Source of the DNA: Microbacterium hydrocarbonoxydans
GTDB lineage: Bacteria; Actinomycetota; Actinomycetes; Actinomycetales; Microbacteriaceae
Direction of reading: 5' to 3'
Length of the DNA: 64,000 bases
Assembly: GCF_000956475.1 (NCBI RefSeq)
Contig: NZ_JYJB01000003.1
Location: 62,001-126,000, forward strand
Shown here: one piece after another, positions 45,841 through 56,447 of the stretch
Numbering within the stretch: position 1 is the stretch's first letter
How the letters are laid out: the number at the start of each line of letters is the position of its first letter
Program-made: the position numbers and the translations under genes
The notes under the pieces: model-generated
What the model was told of the DNA's origin: nothing
The model's input: the letters and a program-made list of their open reading frames with translations, nothing else
Database searches by the model: none

Positions 45841-46419
45841 GTGTCCAAGCCCACCCGAGACCGATTCGACGACGTCCCCCGTTCGACTGGACGAGTAGGG
45901 GCGCACCGCGCCGAGGTTCCGGGCATGAACGGCTGGGTCGTTCTGCTGTGGTCGTTCGTCGCCGCCCTCGTGCTCATCATCGGCGGCATCTTCGGCTCGC
46001 TCGTGGTCATGGGGCGGATCTCCCTCTTCCCCGAGGCGGTGCCGAGCTCGACGCCGACCCCGGTCGAGACCGGTGTCGTCGATACGACGTATTCGGTCAC
46101 GATCCTCAACGCGACTCCGGACGAGGGCCTCGACACGCAGATGCGCGACACGCTGCTGAACGGCGGCTGGGCGGCTGACACGGTGTTCGCGAGCGACAGC
46201 ACGAGCAAGGACTTCTCGACCACCACGGTCTACTACGTCGACGCGGCAGACGAGCTCGCCGCGATCGGTCTCGCCAATCTCATCGGCGGTGCAGAGGTCG
46301 AGCAGAGCGACTTCTACGCGGACATGAACAACACCGACGGCAAGCAGCTGGTCATGGTGATCGGCCTCGATCGTTCGAGCTCCGCACCATCGACCCCCGA
46401 GGACACTCCGGCTTCCTGA
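45841..46419 (+). CDS. LytR C-terminal domain membrane protein
   Basis: A 192-residue protein with a cytoplasmic N-terminus, a transmembrane helix (31-57) and an extracellular LytR_C domain (YSVTILNATPDEGLDTQM, then GLANLIGGAEVEQ). Such domains occur in cell-wall-assembly proteins; this one lacks the phosphotransferase LCP domain. GTG 45841 follows TAGCAT (45829-45834) by six bases. Confidence 0.88.
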   Translation: MSKPTRDRFDDVPRSTGRVGAHRAEVPGMNGWVVLLWSFVAALVLIIGGIFGSLVVMGRISLFPEAVPSSTPTPVETGVVDTTYSVTILNATPDEGLDTQMRDTLLNGGWAADTVFASDSTSKDFSTTTVYYVDAADELAAIGLANLIGGAEVEQSDFYADMNNTDGKQLVMVIGLDRSSSAPSTPEDTPAS

Positions 46420-46444
46420 ACGCCGCTCGCGTCTCTCCCGGCAG

Positions 46445-46505
46445 CTTGCACTCGATGGGGTCGAGTGCCAGAATGGCGTTAGCACTCTCTCACTCTGAGT
46501 GCTAA
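46445..46505 (+). promoter_or_regulatory. groEL promoter with two CIRCE operators
   Basis: A perfect CIRCE, TTAGCACTC-N9-GAGTGCTAA, spans 46479-46505. A second, diverged one, CTTGCACTC-N9-GAGTGCCAG, spans 46445-46471 with the same 9-base spacer. The -35-like TTGCAC (46446-46451) lies in the upstream copy, and the -10-like CAGAAT (46469-46474, 17 bp away) covers its right arm. HrcA repression at both sites is expected. Confidence 0.93.
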
Positions 46506-48161
<1,656 letters not shown>

Positions 48162-48175
48162 TCCATTCCTTCTGA

Positions 48176-48214
48176 CAGAAACGCCCCGGCTCCGGCCGGG
48201 GCGTTTCTGCTTTT
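48176..48214 (+). terminator. groEL intrinsic terminator
   Basis: A 15-bp stem (48176-48190 with 48195-48209) around TCCG, followed by CTTTT. It also ends near the convergent WXG100 gene. Confidence 0.92.
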
Positions 48215-48223
48215 CGGGGGGGG

Positions 48224-48511
48224 TCAGCGGAACAGGCTCGCCGAGTACTGATCGGCGTCGGCATACTGCGTCGCCGCTCCGCCGAGTGCGGTGCCGATGG
48301 ACTCGAGGACCTGCTCGACGTGCAGCTGGGCGCCGCGCCACTGCTGCGCGCAACTCTGGAACGCGACCGACGCGGCACCCGACCACGACGACTCGAGCTG
48401 CGTGAGCTGGGCCATCAGAGTCGCCGATTCGCTCTGCAGCCGTTCCATGGTGGCGCGGGTGGAGCCCTGCGCGGTGGAGACGGCCTCGGTGTCGACGGTG
48501 AAGACGGACAT
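48224..48511 (-). CDS. Orphan WXG100 (ESAT-6-like) protein
   Basis: A 95-residue helical hairpin protein. Trp43-Ser44-Gly45 is the WXG turn (ESSWSGAAS), and the length is standard. Type VII secretion substrates of this kind normally lie next to eccC/eccD genes or a second WXG100 gene; none is here. I chose ATG 48511 because AAAGGAG sits six bases before it. Confidence 0.88.
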   Translation of the reverse strand: MSVFTVDTEAVSTAQGSTRATMERLQSESATLMAQLTQLESSWSGAASVAFQSCAQQWRGAQLHVEQVLESIGTALGGAATQYADADQYSASLFR

Positions 48512-48637
48512 GGGAACTCCTTTGATCTGTGGGGTTCCGACGCTATAGAGAAGCGGATGCCGGCATCCGCTCTCTCGGCCGCGATCCCCACCCGATGTGC
48601 ACAACGCGTCAGACCACGCGAATGTGCAGGAGAGAAC

Positions 48638-50335
48638 TCAGAGTTCGAGGGGGTCGAGCGGCTGGGTGTCCTCGAGAAGATGCTCGGGTGTCGCACGAGA
48701 CGGTGCGAGCGGGAACGTCACGGTGAACGTCGCACCTCCGCCCGGGGTCTCGGTCACGGCCACGCTGCCGTGCAGAGCCTTGACGATAGAGGCGACGATC
48801 GCGAGTCCGAGCCCGGATCCGCCGGTCTCGCGCGCCCGCGAGGTGTCAGCGCGCCAGAACCGCTCGAAGATCTGCTCACGGATCTGCGGCGGAATGCCCT
48901 CGCCGTGATCGACGATCGCGATGCTGCCGGTTCCCGCGACGCGGTCGGCGTCGACCACGATCTCGATCGGGCTCTCGTCGGGGGAGAAGCGGCGCGCATT
49001 GCCCAGAAGGTTCGCGACCACCTGGCGCACCTTGTTCTCCTCGCCGAGCACGATCGGGGGAGTGCGCACCGGAATGTCCTCGACCTCGGTGAAGTCGATC
49101 GCCGGCATCTCGGCTGGCGCATTGCGCGTGCGTCGGCGCAGGCGTGCGAGCGAGGCACGGGAGAGCCCCCGCGGTGCGGGCGCCGGCTGCGTCGCCGGCT
49201 TCGCCGGGCGGGTGATGGGGGCCGTGAGCGGCGCCTCGAGCGTCTTGTCGACGACGGTCACGGCGCGCCCGGGGGCGGCCGCCTGCACGTCGAGGGCGGC
49301 GTCGCGGGCGACCGGGCGCAGATCGATCGCGGTGATCTCCGGTTCACGCTCCTCGTCGAGGCGCGCGAGAGCGAGGAGGTCCTCGACGAGCACGCCCATG
49401 CGGATCGCCTCCTTCTCGATGCGCTCCATGGCGCGGGCGGTGTCCTCTTCGCCCTTGATGGCTCCCATGCGATACAGCTCGGCGTAGCCGCGGACGCTCA
49501 CCAGCGGTGTGCGCAACTCGTGGCTGGCATCCCCGATGAAGCGCCGCATGTGCCTGACCGTGCGGTCGCGCTGGGCGAGAGAATGGTCGGCACGATCGAG
49601 CATCGCGTTGATCGCGGCATTGAGACGACCGACTTCTGTGGTGGGCTCGAGGTCGGTGAGACGCTGGCTGAAATTGCCGGCCGCGATCGACATGGCGGTG
49701 GATTCGACCTGGCCGAGCCGGCGGAATGTCAGGGTGACGAGACCGCGGATGAGCAGAGCCGCGATGATGATGGTGATGAGGGCCACGGTGACGTAGATGC
49801 CGAAGTACTGGCTGATGATGCGGTCGGCGGCGGAGAGCGGCATCGCGACGAGCTGAATGCGCACCGCGCCGCCGCCGGCACCCGGGGTGTTCGCTACGGC
49901 CGCATGGAAGCTCGAGCCCTTCGTGCCCTCGAGCTGAATGATCACGTCCTGCTTCGCCAGCGCCTCCTGGAGCGAGTAGCTGGCGGGGAAGAGGGGCGTG
50001 TCACGGCCGTTTCCGCTCCCTGCGGTCGCCTGGAGGACGCCGCTGATGGGGTCATAGACGGCGAAGGAGAAGTCCCGAGGCGTGGCCTTGGGCGTGTAGA
50101 CGGTCTCGCCGTCGGCCGTCGTCACGTCGAAGTAGGTCGACACCAGATCGGCGGAGACGAGAGCGGGCAGCTGCGAGTCGATGTTGTCGATCAGCGCGTT
50201 GCGCAGGATCGGCGCGGTACCGAGCCCGGCGACGAGGAGTCCGAGCGCGAGCACGCCGACGGTGACGCCGGTGACCTTGGCGCGCAGGCTGATGGCCCGC
50301 CACCAGCGGGTGACCGCGTCAGGCTTGTGCGCCAT
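48638..50335 (-). CDS. OmpR-partner sensor histidine kinase with internal insert
   Basis: A 565-residue kinase. Transmembrane helices at ~21-43 and ~178-200 bracket an extracellular sensor; HAMP follows at ~200-255; the phospho-acceptor is His272 (FIGDASHELRTPLVSVRGYA). Between the first ATP-domain strand and the N-box (VRQVVANLLGNARRFSP, ~436-452) is an unusual Pro/Ala/Arg-rich insert, about 366-426. TrcS/TcrY-like kinases are the nearest type I recognise. Downstream of its regulator with a 38-bp gap. Confidence 0.9.
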   Translation of the reverse strand: MAHKPDAVTRWWRAISLRAKVTGVTVGVLALGLLVAGLGTAPILRNALIDNIDSQLPALVSADLVSTYFDVTTADGETVYTPKATPRDFSFAVYDPISGVLQATAGSGNGRDTPLFPASYSLQEALAKQDVIIQLEGTKGSSFHAAVANTPGAGGGAVRIQLVAMPLSAADRIISQYFGIYVTVALITIIIAALLIRGLVTLTFRRLGQVESTAMSIAAGNFSQRLTDLEPTTEVGRLNAAINAMLDRADHSLAQRDRTVRHMRRFIGDASHELRTPLVSVRGYAELYRMGAIKGEEDTARAMERIEKEAIRMGVLVEDLLALARLDEEREPEITAIDLRPVARDAALDVQAAAPGRAVTVVDKTLEAPLTAPITRPAKPATQPAPAPRGLSRASLARLRRRTRNAPAEMPAIDFTEVEDIPVRTPPIVLGEENKVRQVVANLLGNARRFSPDESPIEIVVDADRVAGTGSIAIVDHGEGIPPQIREQIFERFWRADTSRARETGGSGLGLAIVASIVKALHGSVAVTETPGGGATFTVTFPLAPSRATPEHLLEDTQPLDPLEL

Positions 50336-50373
50336 GCGGTCCTCCCGTCGTCGGCGTCAGCAGGTGGCCTGAT

Positions 50374-51060
50374 CTACTTGCCGACCTTGAGCATGTAACC
50401 GAATCCGCGCTTGGTCTGGATGACCGACTCTTCCGTGTGCGGATCGATCTTGCGGCGCAGGTAGGAGATGTAGCTCTCCACGATCCCGGCGTCGCCGTTG
50501 AAGTCGTACTCCCAGACATGGTCGAGGATCTGCGCCTTCGACAGCACCCGGTTCGGATTCAGCATGAGGTAGCGCAGCAGCTTGAACTCGGTGGGACTGA
50601 GCTCGATCGACTCCTTGCCGACGTGGACGTCGTGGGTGTCCTGATCCATCGACAGCTCGCCGGCGCGGATGATCGACTCCTCGTCGGCCTGCATCGTGCG
50701 GCGCAGGATCGCCTGTGCGCGGGCCACGATCTCGTCGAGGCTGAATGGCTTGGTGACGTAGTCGTCGCCGCCCGCGTTGAGACCTTCGATCTTGTCCTCT
50801 GTGCCGTCCTTCGCGGTCAGGAAGAGGATGGGTGCCGTGAAGCCGGCACCGCGCAGTCGCTTGGTGACGCTGAAGCCGTTCATGTCGGGCAGCATCACAT
50901 CGAGGATGATGAGATCGGGCTCCTCCTCGAGGACGGCCGAGATGGTGGCGGCGCCGTTGGCGACCGTCTTCACCTGGAACCCGGCGAAGCTCAGACCTGT
51001 GGAGAGCAGGTCGCGGATGTTCGGCTCGTCGTCGACGACCAGGATGCGCGCAGCAGTCAT
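50374..51060 (-). CDS. OmpR-family response regulator (TrcR/PrrA-like)
   Basis: A 228-residue regulator. Asp54 (LIILDVMLPDMNG) is the phospho-acceptor and VTKPFSLDE carries the conserved Lys. The winged helix includes LSPTEFKLLRYLMLNPNRVL and VESYISYLRRKID. ATG 51060 is preceded at six bases by CATAAT (minus strand, 51072-51067), a leaderless layout; longer upstream frames look spurious. Confidence 0.93.
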   Translation of the reverse strand: MTAARILVVDDEPNIRDLLSTGLSFAGFQVKTVANGAATISAVLEEEPDLIILDVMLPDMNGFSVTKRLRGAGFTAPILFLTAKDGTEDKIEGLNAGGDDYVTKPFSLDEIVARAQAILRRTMQADEESIIRAGELSMDQDTHDVHVGKESIELSPTEFKLLRYLMLNPNRVLSKAQILDHVWEYDFNGDAGIVESYISYLRRKIDPHTEESVIQTKRGFGYMLKVGK

Positions 51061-51118
51061 GACCCCATTATGGTGACTTCGCGCATGCAGATGCTGATTA
51101 TCGGCCGGAGCGGCGAAG

Positions 51119-51670
51119 TCACGTCGCGGGTCCGTGCACCGCCACGGCGACCGCGAGGGTGATCGACGCCTCGACCGGGGCGTCGGGATCGACCGTGATC
51201 CGGTGCAGCAGAAGGCCATCGCAGGCCGCCATCAACATGGGAGCGCGGTCTGCGGCATCCGGGCCGGCGATCGTCCCGAGCAGGGAGCGCACCCACTCCT
51301 CGAACACCCGGCGCTGACGCCGAAGGGGAGTGACCGCCTCGTCATCGACGGCCTCGAGGAAGAGCGCGTACCGAGCACGGGTACGCGCGGCTCTCGGGCC
51401 GGACTCGAGCTCCATCACGTGTATGAGCATCTCGGTGAGGGCGGCCTCCGTGGAGGGGAGCGAGGGGAATCCTCCCTCCCCGCGCTCACTCTCGGCGATC
51501 CAGTCGATGACCCCGGAGAGCAGTGCCGCCCTCGTGCGGAAATGATTGGAGGTCGACCCTGGCGGAAGGTCTGCCGCGGCATCCACTCTCCCGTGCGTCA
51601 GTGCGCGGATCCCCTCCGTGCCGATCAGGTCGATGGCGGCCTCGAGGGCGCGGATGCGGGTGCTGCTCAT
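51119..51670 (-). CDS. TetR family transcriptional regulator
   Basis: A 183-residue repressor. The helix-turn-helix is at ~5-50 (ALEAAIDLIGTEGIRALTHG, then PPGSTSNHFRTRAALLSGV). I chose ATG 51670, six bases after TATGCT (minus strand, 51682-51677); the upstream ATG 51697 lies inside the operator palindrome. Divergent from the hydrolase gene it probably controls. Confidence 0.87.
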   Translation of the reverse strand: MSSTRIRALEAAIDLIGTEGIRALTHGRVDAAADLPPGSTSNHFRTRAALLSGVIDWIAESERGEGGFPSLPSTEAALTEMLIHVMELESGPRAARTRARYALFLEAVDDEAVTPLRRQRRVFEEWVRSLLGTIAGPDAADRAPMLMAACDGLLLHRITVDPDAPVEASITLAVAVAVHGPAT

Positions 51671-51686
51671 GACCCGAGCATAGGCA

Positions 51687-51722
51687 ACTACGTTCATAGT
51701 GACAAAACACTATGAACGTAGT
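51687..51722. promoter_or_regulatory. Perfect 15-bp inverted repeat, TetR operator
   Basis: ACTACGTTCATAGTG (51687-51701) and its exact reverse complement (51708-51722) flank ACAAAA. It lies between the divergent TetR and hydrolase promoters, and its right end touches a TACAGT -10-like hexamer (51722-51727). This is an unusually long and clean operator. Confidence 0.88.
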
Positions 51723-51778
51723 ACAGTTCGAGCAGGGCCGGTTCGACCCGAGGCGTGCAGCGACGTGGAGGTCTCATC

Positions 51779-52681
51779 ATGGACACACCGGCGATCCCGC
51801 AGGGATCCGTTCAGGGTGCGTGGTCGCCCGCCCTCCCCGAAGCGGAGGGCTTCCGGCATTCGATGGTGCAGACGCGCGGTCTTCGCACGCACGTCGCCGA
51901 GATCGGGGAGGGCGAGCCTGTTGTCATGCTGCACGGCTTCCCCGAGCACTGGTGGCAGTGGCGCGCGATCGCGCCGGCGATCGCGGCGCGCGGATACCGG
52001 GTGATCTGCCCGGATCTGCGCGGCTCCGGGTGGACGGAGGCCGCAGATCCGAGCTTCGGCCCCGATTCGCAGCGCGACGATGTCATCGCGGTGCTCGACG
52101 CCCTCGGCATCCGTCGCGCGCACTTCGTCTGCCACGACATGGGCGCGATCTCCGGCATGCAGATCTCCTATCTGCAGCCGCAGCGGGTGCGCACGATGGT
52201 CCAGCTCTCCGTGCCACCGGGGTTCATGCTCTTCACGCCGAAGGTCGTGCCCGCGTTCGCGCACATGCCGGCGCTGCTCCTGCACCGGCGGGGCAGATCG
52301 CTCAAGGGGCTCTTCAGCCCGCGATACGCGACGAGGCAGCTGTCGGACGCGACGATTGACGGCTACCTGCGCGTGCACGATCGCGCGGAGGTGGAGAACG
52401 CCGTGACCGCGCTGTACCGCGGAATGGTCATCCCGGTGTCGTTGCGCCTCATGAGCGGCCACTACCGGCGGATGCGTCTGCAGCCACGCACACTCGCGGT
52501 GTTCGGTCGGCAGGACGGGCCGTTCGCGGAGCCGATCGCACGGCACATCTGCCGGGACCACGAGCGGCGGGCCGACCGCTTCGAGCTCGCCTTCGTCGAC
52601 GATGCGGCCCACTTCCTCACGGATGACGCGCCGGAAGCCGTCACGGCGCTGATCCTGGACTGGTTCGAGCGGGCCGGCTGA
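51779..52681 (+). CDS. Alpha/beta hydrolase, epoxide-hydrolase-like
   Basis: A 300-residue hydrolase. HGFPEHWWQWR (52-62) holds the oxyanion HGFP motif; the nucleophile is Asp120 in CHDMG; His278 in AAHFLTDD completes the triad. Asp rather than Ser as nucleophile points to epoxide hydrolase or haloalkane dehalogenase chemistry. ATG 51779 is preceded by GGAGG. Regulated probably by the divergent TetR protein through 51687-51722. Confidence 0.88.
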   Translation: MDTPAIPQGSVQGAWSPALPEAEGFRHSMVQTRGLRTHVAEIGEGEPVVMLHGFPEHWWQWRAIAPAIAARGYRVICPDLRGSGWTEAADPSFGPDSQRDDVIAVLDALGIRRAHFVCHDMGAISGMQISYLQPQRVRTMVQLSVPPGFMLFTPKVVPAFAHMPALLLHRRGRSLKGLFSPRYATRQLSDATIDGYLRVHDRAEVENAVTALYRGMVIPVSLRLMSGHYRRMRLQPRTLAVFGRQDGPFAEPIARHICRDHERRADRFELAFVDDAAHFLTDDAPEAVTALILDWFERAG

Positions 52682-52715
52682 CGCACCGCCGCCCGCCCGC
52701 GCCGGCCACTCCCGC

Positions 52716-54359
52716 TCAGGCGGCGTCGAGCGCGTCGGCGTCCATGATCGTGTAGCTGTAGCCCTGCTCGGCGAGGAAGCGCTGACGGTTCTGCGCGTAA
52801 TCCTGATCGATGGTGTCGCGGGCGACCAGCGTGTAGAAGCTCGCCGTGTGGCCGGACTGCTTGGGTCGCAGCAGGCGCCCGAGGCGCTGGGCCTCCTCCT
52901 GCCGTGAGCCGAACGACCCCGACACCTGGATCGCGACCGAGGCCTCCGGCAGATCGATCGAGAAGTTCGCGACCTTCGACACCACGAGCAGCTGGATCTC
53001 GCCCTCGCGGAACTGCCGGTACAGCTCCTCGCGCTCATCGACGGGCGTCGCGCCAGTGATCTGCGGAGCATCCAGCGCATCGGCGAGCGTGTCGAGCTGG
53101 TCGAGATACTGGCCGATGACGAGGATCTGCTCGTCCGGATGCTTCGCGATGAGCTCCTTCACGGCGTCGATCTTCGCCGGCGCGGAGGCGGCCAGACGAT
53201 ACCTCTCATCGTCGGTGGCGGCGGCATACTCGAGCCGATCGCTCGGCGGAAGGTCCACGCGCACCTCGTAGCAGACGGCGGGGGAGATGAATCCCTGCGC
53301 CTCGATCTGCTTCCACGGAGCGTCGAAGCGCTTGGGCCCGATCAGGCTGAACACGTCGCCCTCGCGGCCGTCCTCGCGCACGAGGGTCGCGGTGAGGCCG
53401 ATGCGACGGCGGGCCTGTAGATCTGCGGTCAGCTTGAACACGGGAGCGGGGAGCAGGTGCACCTCGTCGTAGACGATCAGGCCCCAGTCGAGCGCGTCGA
53501 GAAGGGCGAGGTGGGCGTACTCTCCCTTCCGCTTGGCCGTGAGGATCTGGTACGTCGCGATCGTGACGGGCTTGACCTCCTTGGCCTGACCCGAGTACTC
53601 GCCGATCTCCTCCGGCGTGAGGCTCGTGCGCTTGAGCAGCTCGTCGCGCCATTGGCGGGCGGAGACCGTGTTCGTCACGAGGATCAGCGTGGTCGTCTTG
53701 GTCGCGGCCATGGCGCCGGCGCCGACGATCGTCTTGCCCGCGCCGCAGGGGAGAACCACGACGCCTGAGCCGTCCTTCGAGAACGCGTCGACGGCATCCT
53801 GCTGATACGGGCGGATCTGCCAGCCGTCCTCGGCGAGCTCGATGTCGTGCGGCGTTCCCGGCGTGTAGCCGGCGAGGTCTTCGGCGGGCCAGCCGATCTT
53901 CAGCAGCTCCTGCTTGATCTGGCCGCGAGCCCAGGCATCGACGACGAACGTGTCGGGCGTGGGATGCCCGATCAGCAGCGGCTGGATGCGCTTGTTGTTC
54001 GCGACCTGCGTGAGGACGGCGGGGTCGTTCGAGCGCAGGATCAACGTGCCTTCGCCGTCGCGCTCGATCACGAGGCGCCCGTAGCGGTTCACAGTCTCGC
54101 GCAGGTCGACGGACACCGAGGGCGGTACCGGAAAACGCGACCAGCGGTCGAGCGTCTCCAGCATGTCCTCAGCGGTGTGTCCCGCCGCACGCGCGTTCCA
54201 CAGGCCCAGGCGCGTGATCCGGTACGTGTGGATGTGCTCGGGGGCGCGCTCGAGCTCGGCGAAGATCGCGAGCTCGTGGCGGGCCGCCTCGGCATCCGCA
54301 TGAGCGACCTCGAGCAGGACGGTGCGATCGCTCTGCACGATCAGAGGGCCATCAGACAT
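52716..54359 (-). CDS. ercc3: XPB-type DNA repair helicase
   Basis: A 547-residue superfamily 2 helicase like mycobacterial Ercc3 (Rv0861c). Walker A is LPCGAGKT (203-210), the DEAH-type box DEVH (298-301), and helicase motif VI lies in EEAQRLGRLLRPK. The N-terminal ~170 residues are the damage-recognition region. It sits 11 bp after a gene for a helicase-associated protein, the same pairing as in mycobacteria. Confidence 0.95.
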   Translation of the reverse strand: MSDGPLIVQSDRTVLLEVAHADAEAARHELAIFAELERAPEHIHTYRITRLGLWNARAAGHTAEDMLETLDRWSRFPVPPSVSVDLRETVNRYGRLVIERDGEGTLILRSNDPAVLTQVANNKRIQPLLIGHPTPDTFVVDAWARGQIKQELLKIGWPAEDLAGYTPGTPHDIELAEDGWQIRPYQQDAVDAFSKDGSGVVVLPCGAGKTIVGAGAMAATKTTTLILVTNTVSARQWRDELLKRTSLTPEEIGEYSGQAKEVKPVTIATYQILTAKRKGEYAHLALLDALDWGLIVYDEVHLLPAPVFKLTADLQARRRIGLTATLVREDGREGDVFSLIGPKRFDAPWKQIEAQGFISPAVCYEVRVDLPPSDRLEYAAATDDERYRLAASAPAKIDAVKELIAKHPDEQILVIGQYLDQLDTLADALDAPQITGATPVDEREELYRQFREGEIQLLVVSKVANFSIDLPEASVAIQVSGSFGSRQEEAQRLGRLLRPKQSGHTASFYTLVARDTIDQDYAQNRQRFLAEQGYSYTIMDADALDAA

Positions 54360-54370
54360 AGCTGTCCAGT

Positions 54371-56071
54371 TTACTGCGGGATCACGGTGGCGGATCGGAT
54401 GCTGGACACGGGAAGGGTTCGCTCCACGTCCGCTGCGCGGTCACGTCCGCGCAGTCGTCCGCCGCCGAGTCCCGTGGCCTCCATGATCAGCTCTCTGGTC
54501 GATCCGTCCGGCATCCCCACGACCACCCTGAGCACTGCACGAGCGCGCACGGCCGCGTCGAGCTCGCGATCGAGCCAGGCGGCATCGGCGTCCGGTCCCT
54601 GGTGGGATCGGAGAGCGCGGATGAGAGCCGAGTAGTCAGGGGCGGGAGCCGTGGTGCGGACGAGCGGATGCCGGTCGCCGGCGATCGGACGACCGTGCTC
54701 GTCGACGAGGATCGCGGGATAGCGTGCATCGGCGAGAGCCCAGTACACCGTGTCGCGGCCGACCCGCGACGTGATCGAGCCGACATGCTTCGTCAGCCCC
54801 AGAGGACGAAGCGCCTGGTCGACCGCGATCGCCTCGAGAAGGTTCTGATCGACGCTCTCGATGCGCGTGCGGCCGGTCTCGGCATCCGAGGACACGCGCA
54901 CCAGTCCGTGGCGCTGCGCGGTCTGCGCGACCAGATACTGCAGGGGCTGGGGGATGCCGGTGAGGGAGATCCCTCCGAGGAACTCGAGGATCGACGTCTC
55001 GGTCTCGCCGGAAGCCACTGCGCGCGCGATCGACTCCGTGGTGAAGCGGTACGACGACGCCTGGGCCGCGGATTCGCGATCGGCCATGGTCCGTAGTCGC
55101 ACGTCGAGGGCCGGTTCGAGCGGCCCGGGCGAGATCGCGGTGAGATCGTTCTGCAGGAAGATGCGGTCGACCTCGGCCGGCAGCAGCGCGGTGAGCTCGT
55201 GCGCGGCGGGACCTGCGCCTGCGCGCATGGGCGCGCTCCACGCAGGTTCCGATCCGTCATCTGCGAGGAGCGCGAGCAGGCGGGCTCGCTCGCGCAGCGC
55301 CGCGCTGCGCCCGGACCATGTCGGATCCCACGGATACGCGGACGGCCACATGGCGGGTGCGAGCCACCCGCCCGACGGCGTGCGGATGCCGCGGGGCAGG
55401 GCATCGCGGAAGCCTGTGGCCAGGGCGCTCCATCGTTCGGCCACCGAGAACCGCAGCCAGCGCTCGGCATCGTCGGTGGCGCCCATGCGCTTCCCGTCGG
55501 CGGCTGCGAGACCGGCATCGACCGCGAGCTGAATGAGCGGGTCGACGGCCTCCGCCGGTATTCCGTTCTCGGCCAGCTGCTTCTTCTCGCCTGCGCTCAC
55601 AGTGCCGCCGGAGAGCAGTCCCAGCGGGCGTTCGCGGGCGCGCAGCAGCAGATCGGCGACTGCCGACACCGTCGTCAGCGCGCGCTCGGCCGCGAGCGCT
55701 GCGGCATGCGTCTCCGAAGGAACGGGATCGGTCCTCTGCATCGCGGCTGGAGCGGGGCGGTCCCGCACCGCAGTCGTCACGGGTGGGAACGGGGCTCCGT
55801 CGACCTGGAGGAGACCGAGCGCGGTCAGCGCGGTTCGCTGCTCTCCGGCATCCGCGCCCGACGCCGCCGCGCTGAGCGCCGATGCCTCTGCGGATGTCAG
55901 AGTCGGCAGCACGCGGTTCAGCGCCACGGGGTCGAGGAGTGCTTCGGCGGCGTCGAAGAAGTCCTGCCATCCGGCGTCCGGACGCACACCGCGCGCGCGG
56001 AACAGGGCGACCAGCACGTCATCGCTCGACGCGGCCAGCCATTCGGCCAGCGGTCGCGCATGCGTGCTCAT
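54371..56071 (-). CDS. Helicase-associated domain protein (XPB partner)
   Basis: A 566-residue protein homologous in context to M. tuberculosis Rv0862c, next to ercc3. The first ~100 residues are helical (LAEWLAASSDDVLVALFRAR). The middle and C-terminal parts (PLQYLVAQTAQRHGLVRVSS, LGLTKHVGSITSRVGRDTVY) match the helicase C-terminal-3 domain. It probably acts with XPB. ATG 56071 has GAGGAAT upstream. Confidence 0.88.
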   Translation of the reverse strand: MSTHARPLAEWLAASSDDVLVALFRARGVRPDAGWQDFFDAAEALLDPVALNRVLPTLTSAEASALSAAASGADAGEQRTALTALGLLQVDGAPFPPVTTAVRDRPAPAAMQRTDPVPSETHAAALAAERALTTVSAVADLLLRARERPLGLLSGGTVSAGEKKQLAENGIPAEAVDPLIQLAVDAGLAAADGKRMGATDDAERWLRFSVAERWSALATGFRDALPRGIRTPSGGWLAPAMWPSAYPWDPTWSGRSAALRERARLLALLADDGSEPAWSAPMRAGAGPAAHELTALLPAEVDRIFLQNDLTAISPGPLEPALDVRLRTMADRESAAQASSYRFTTESIARAVASGETETSILEFLGGISLTGIPQPLQYLVAQTAQRHGLVRVSSDAETGRTRIESVDQNLLEAIAVDQALRPLGLTKHVGSITSRVGRDTVYWALADARYPAILVDEHGRPIAGDRHPLVRTTAPAPDYSALIRALRSHQGPDADAAWLDRELDAAVRARAVLRVVVGMPDGSTRELIMEATGLGGGRLRGRDRAADVERTLPVSSIRSATVIPQ

Positions 56072-56081
56072 AAGTGATTCC

Positions 56082-56351
56082 TCAGGAACGCGATGCCGCG
56101 CGGCCCTTCCGGATGAAGCTCATCACGAGCAGCGTGATGATCAGCACGAAGGCGAGCGGCGGACCCCAATAGAGGATGCTGGCGACGAACGGCCAGACGC
56201 CCTCTGCGAAGGCTGCTTCATCCATGCCATTGGCCGTGCCGATCATGATCGAGATGAATCCGAGGATCGAGGCGGCGATGAGGCCGAGCGCGGCGAATGC
56301 GAGGAAGCGGTCCACTCTGCGGATCTCGGGCTCGGAAGTCGGCGTACTCAT
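56082..56351 (-). CDS. Small two-helix membrane protein
   Basis: An 89-residue protein with hydrophobic helices at about 17-40 and 55-78 and a basic C-terminus (IRKGRAASRS). I chose ATG 56351 because TAGGCT (minus strand, 56364-56359) lies seven bases upstream. Function unknown. Divergent from the cold-shock gene. Confidence 0.75.
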   Translation of the reverse strand: MSTPTSEPEIRRVDRFLAFAALGLIAASILGFISIMIGTANGMDEAAFAEGVWPFVASILYWGPPLAFVLIITLLVMSFIRKGRAASRS

Positions 56352-56447
56352 CCGTCTCAGCCTAGTGCGTCCCCGACCGGTAGGCTGGGGGAGGGCGCTC
56401 TGTTCGAGCGCGCCATATCTCCACACCGACTCAGCGAGGTTTCTCCC

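Noticed and set aside
48320..50398. Plus-strand open frame of nearly 700 codons across the kinase gene
   Set aside because: Antisense shadow of the sensor kinase and WXG100 genes; no domain and no ribosome site.
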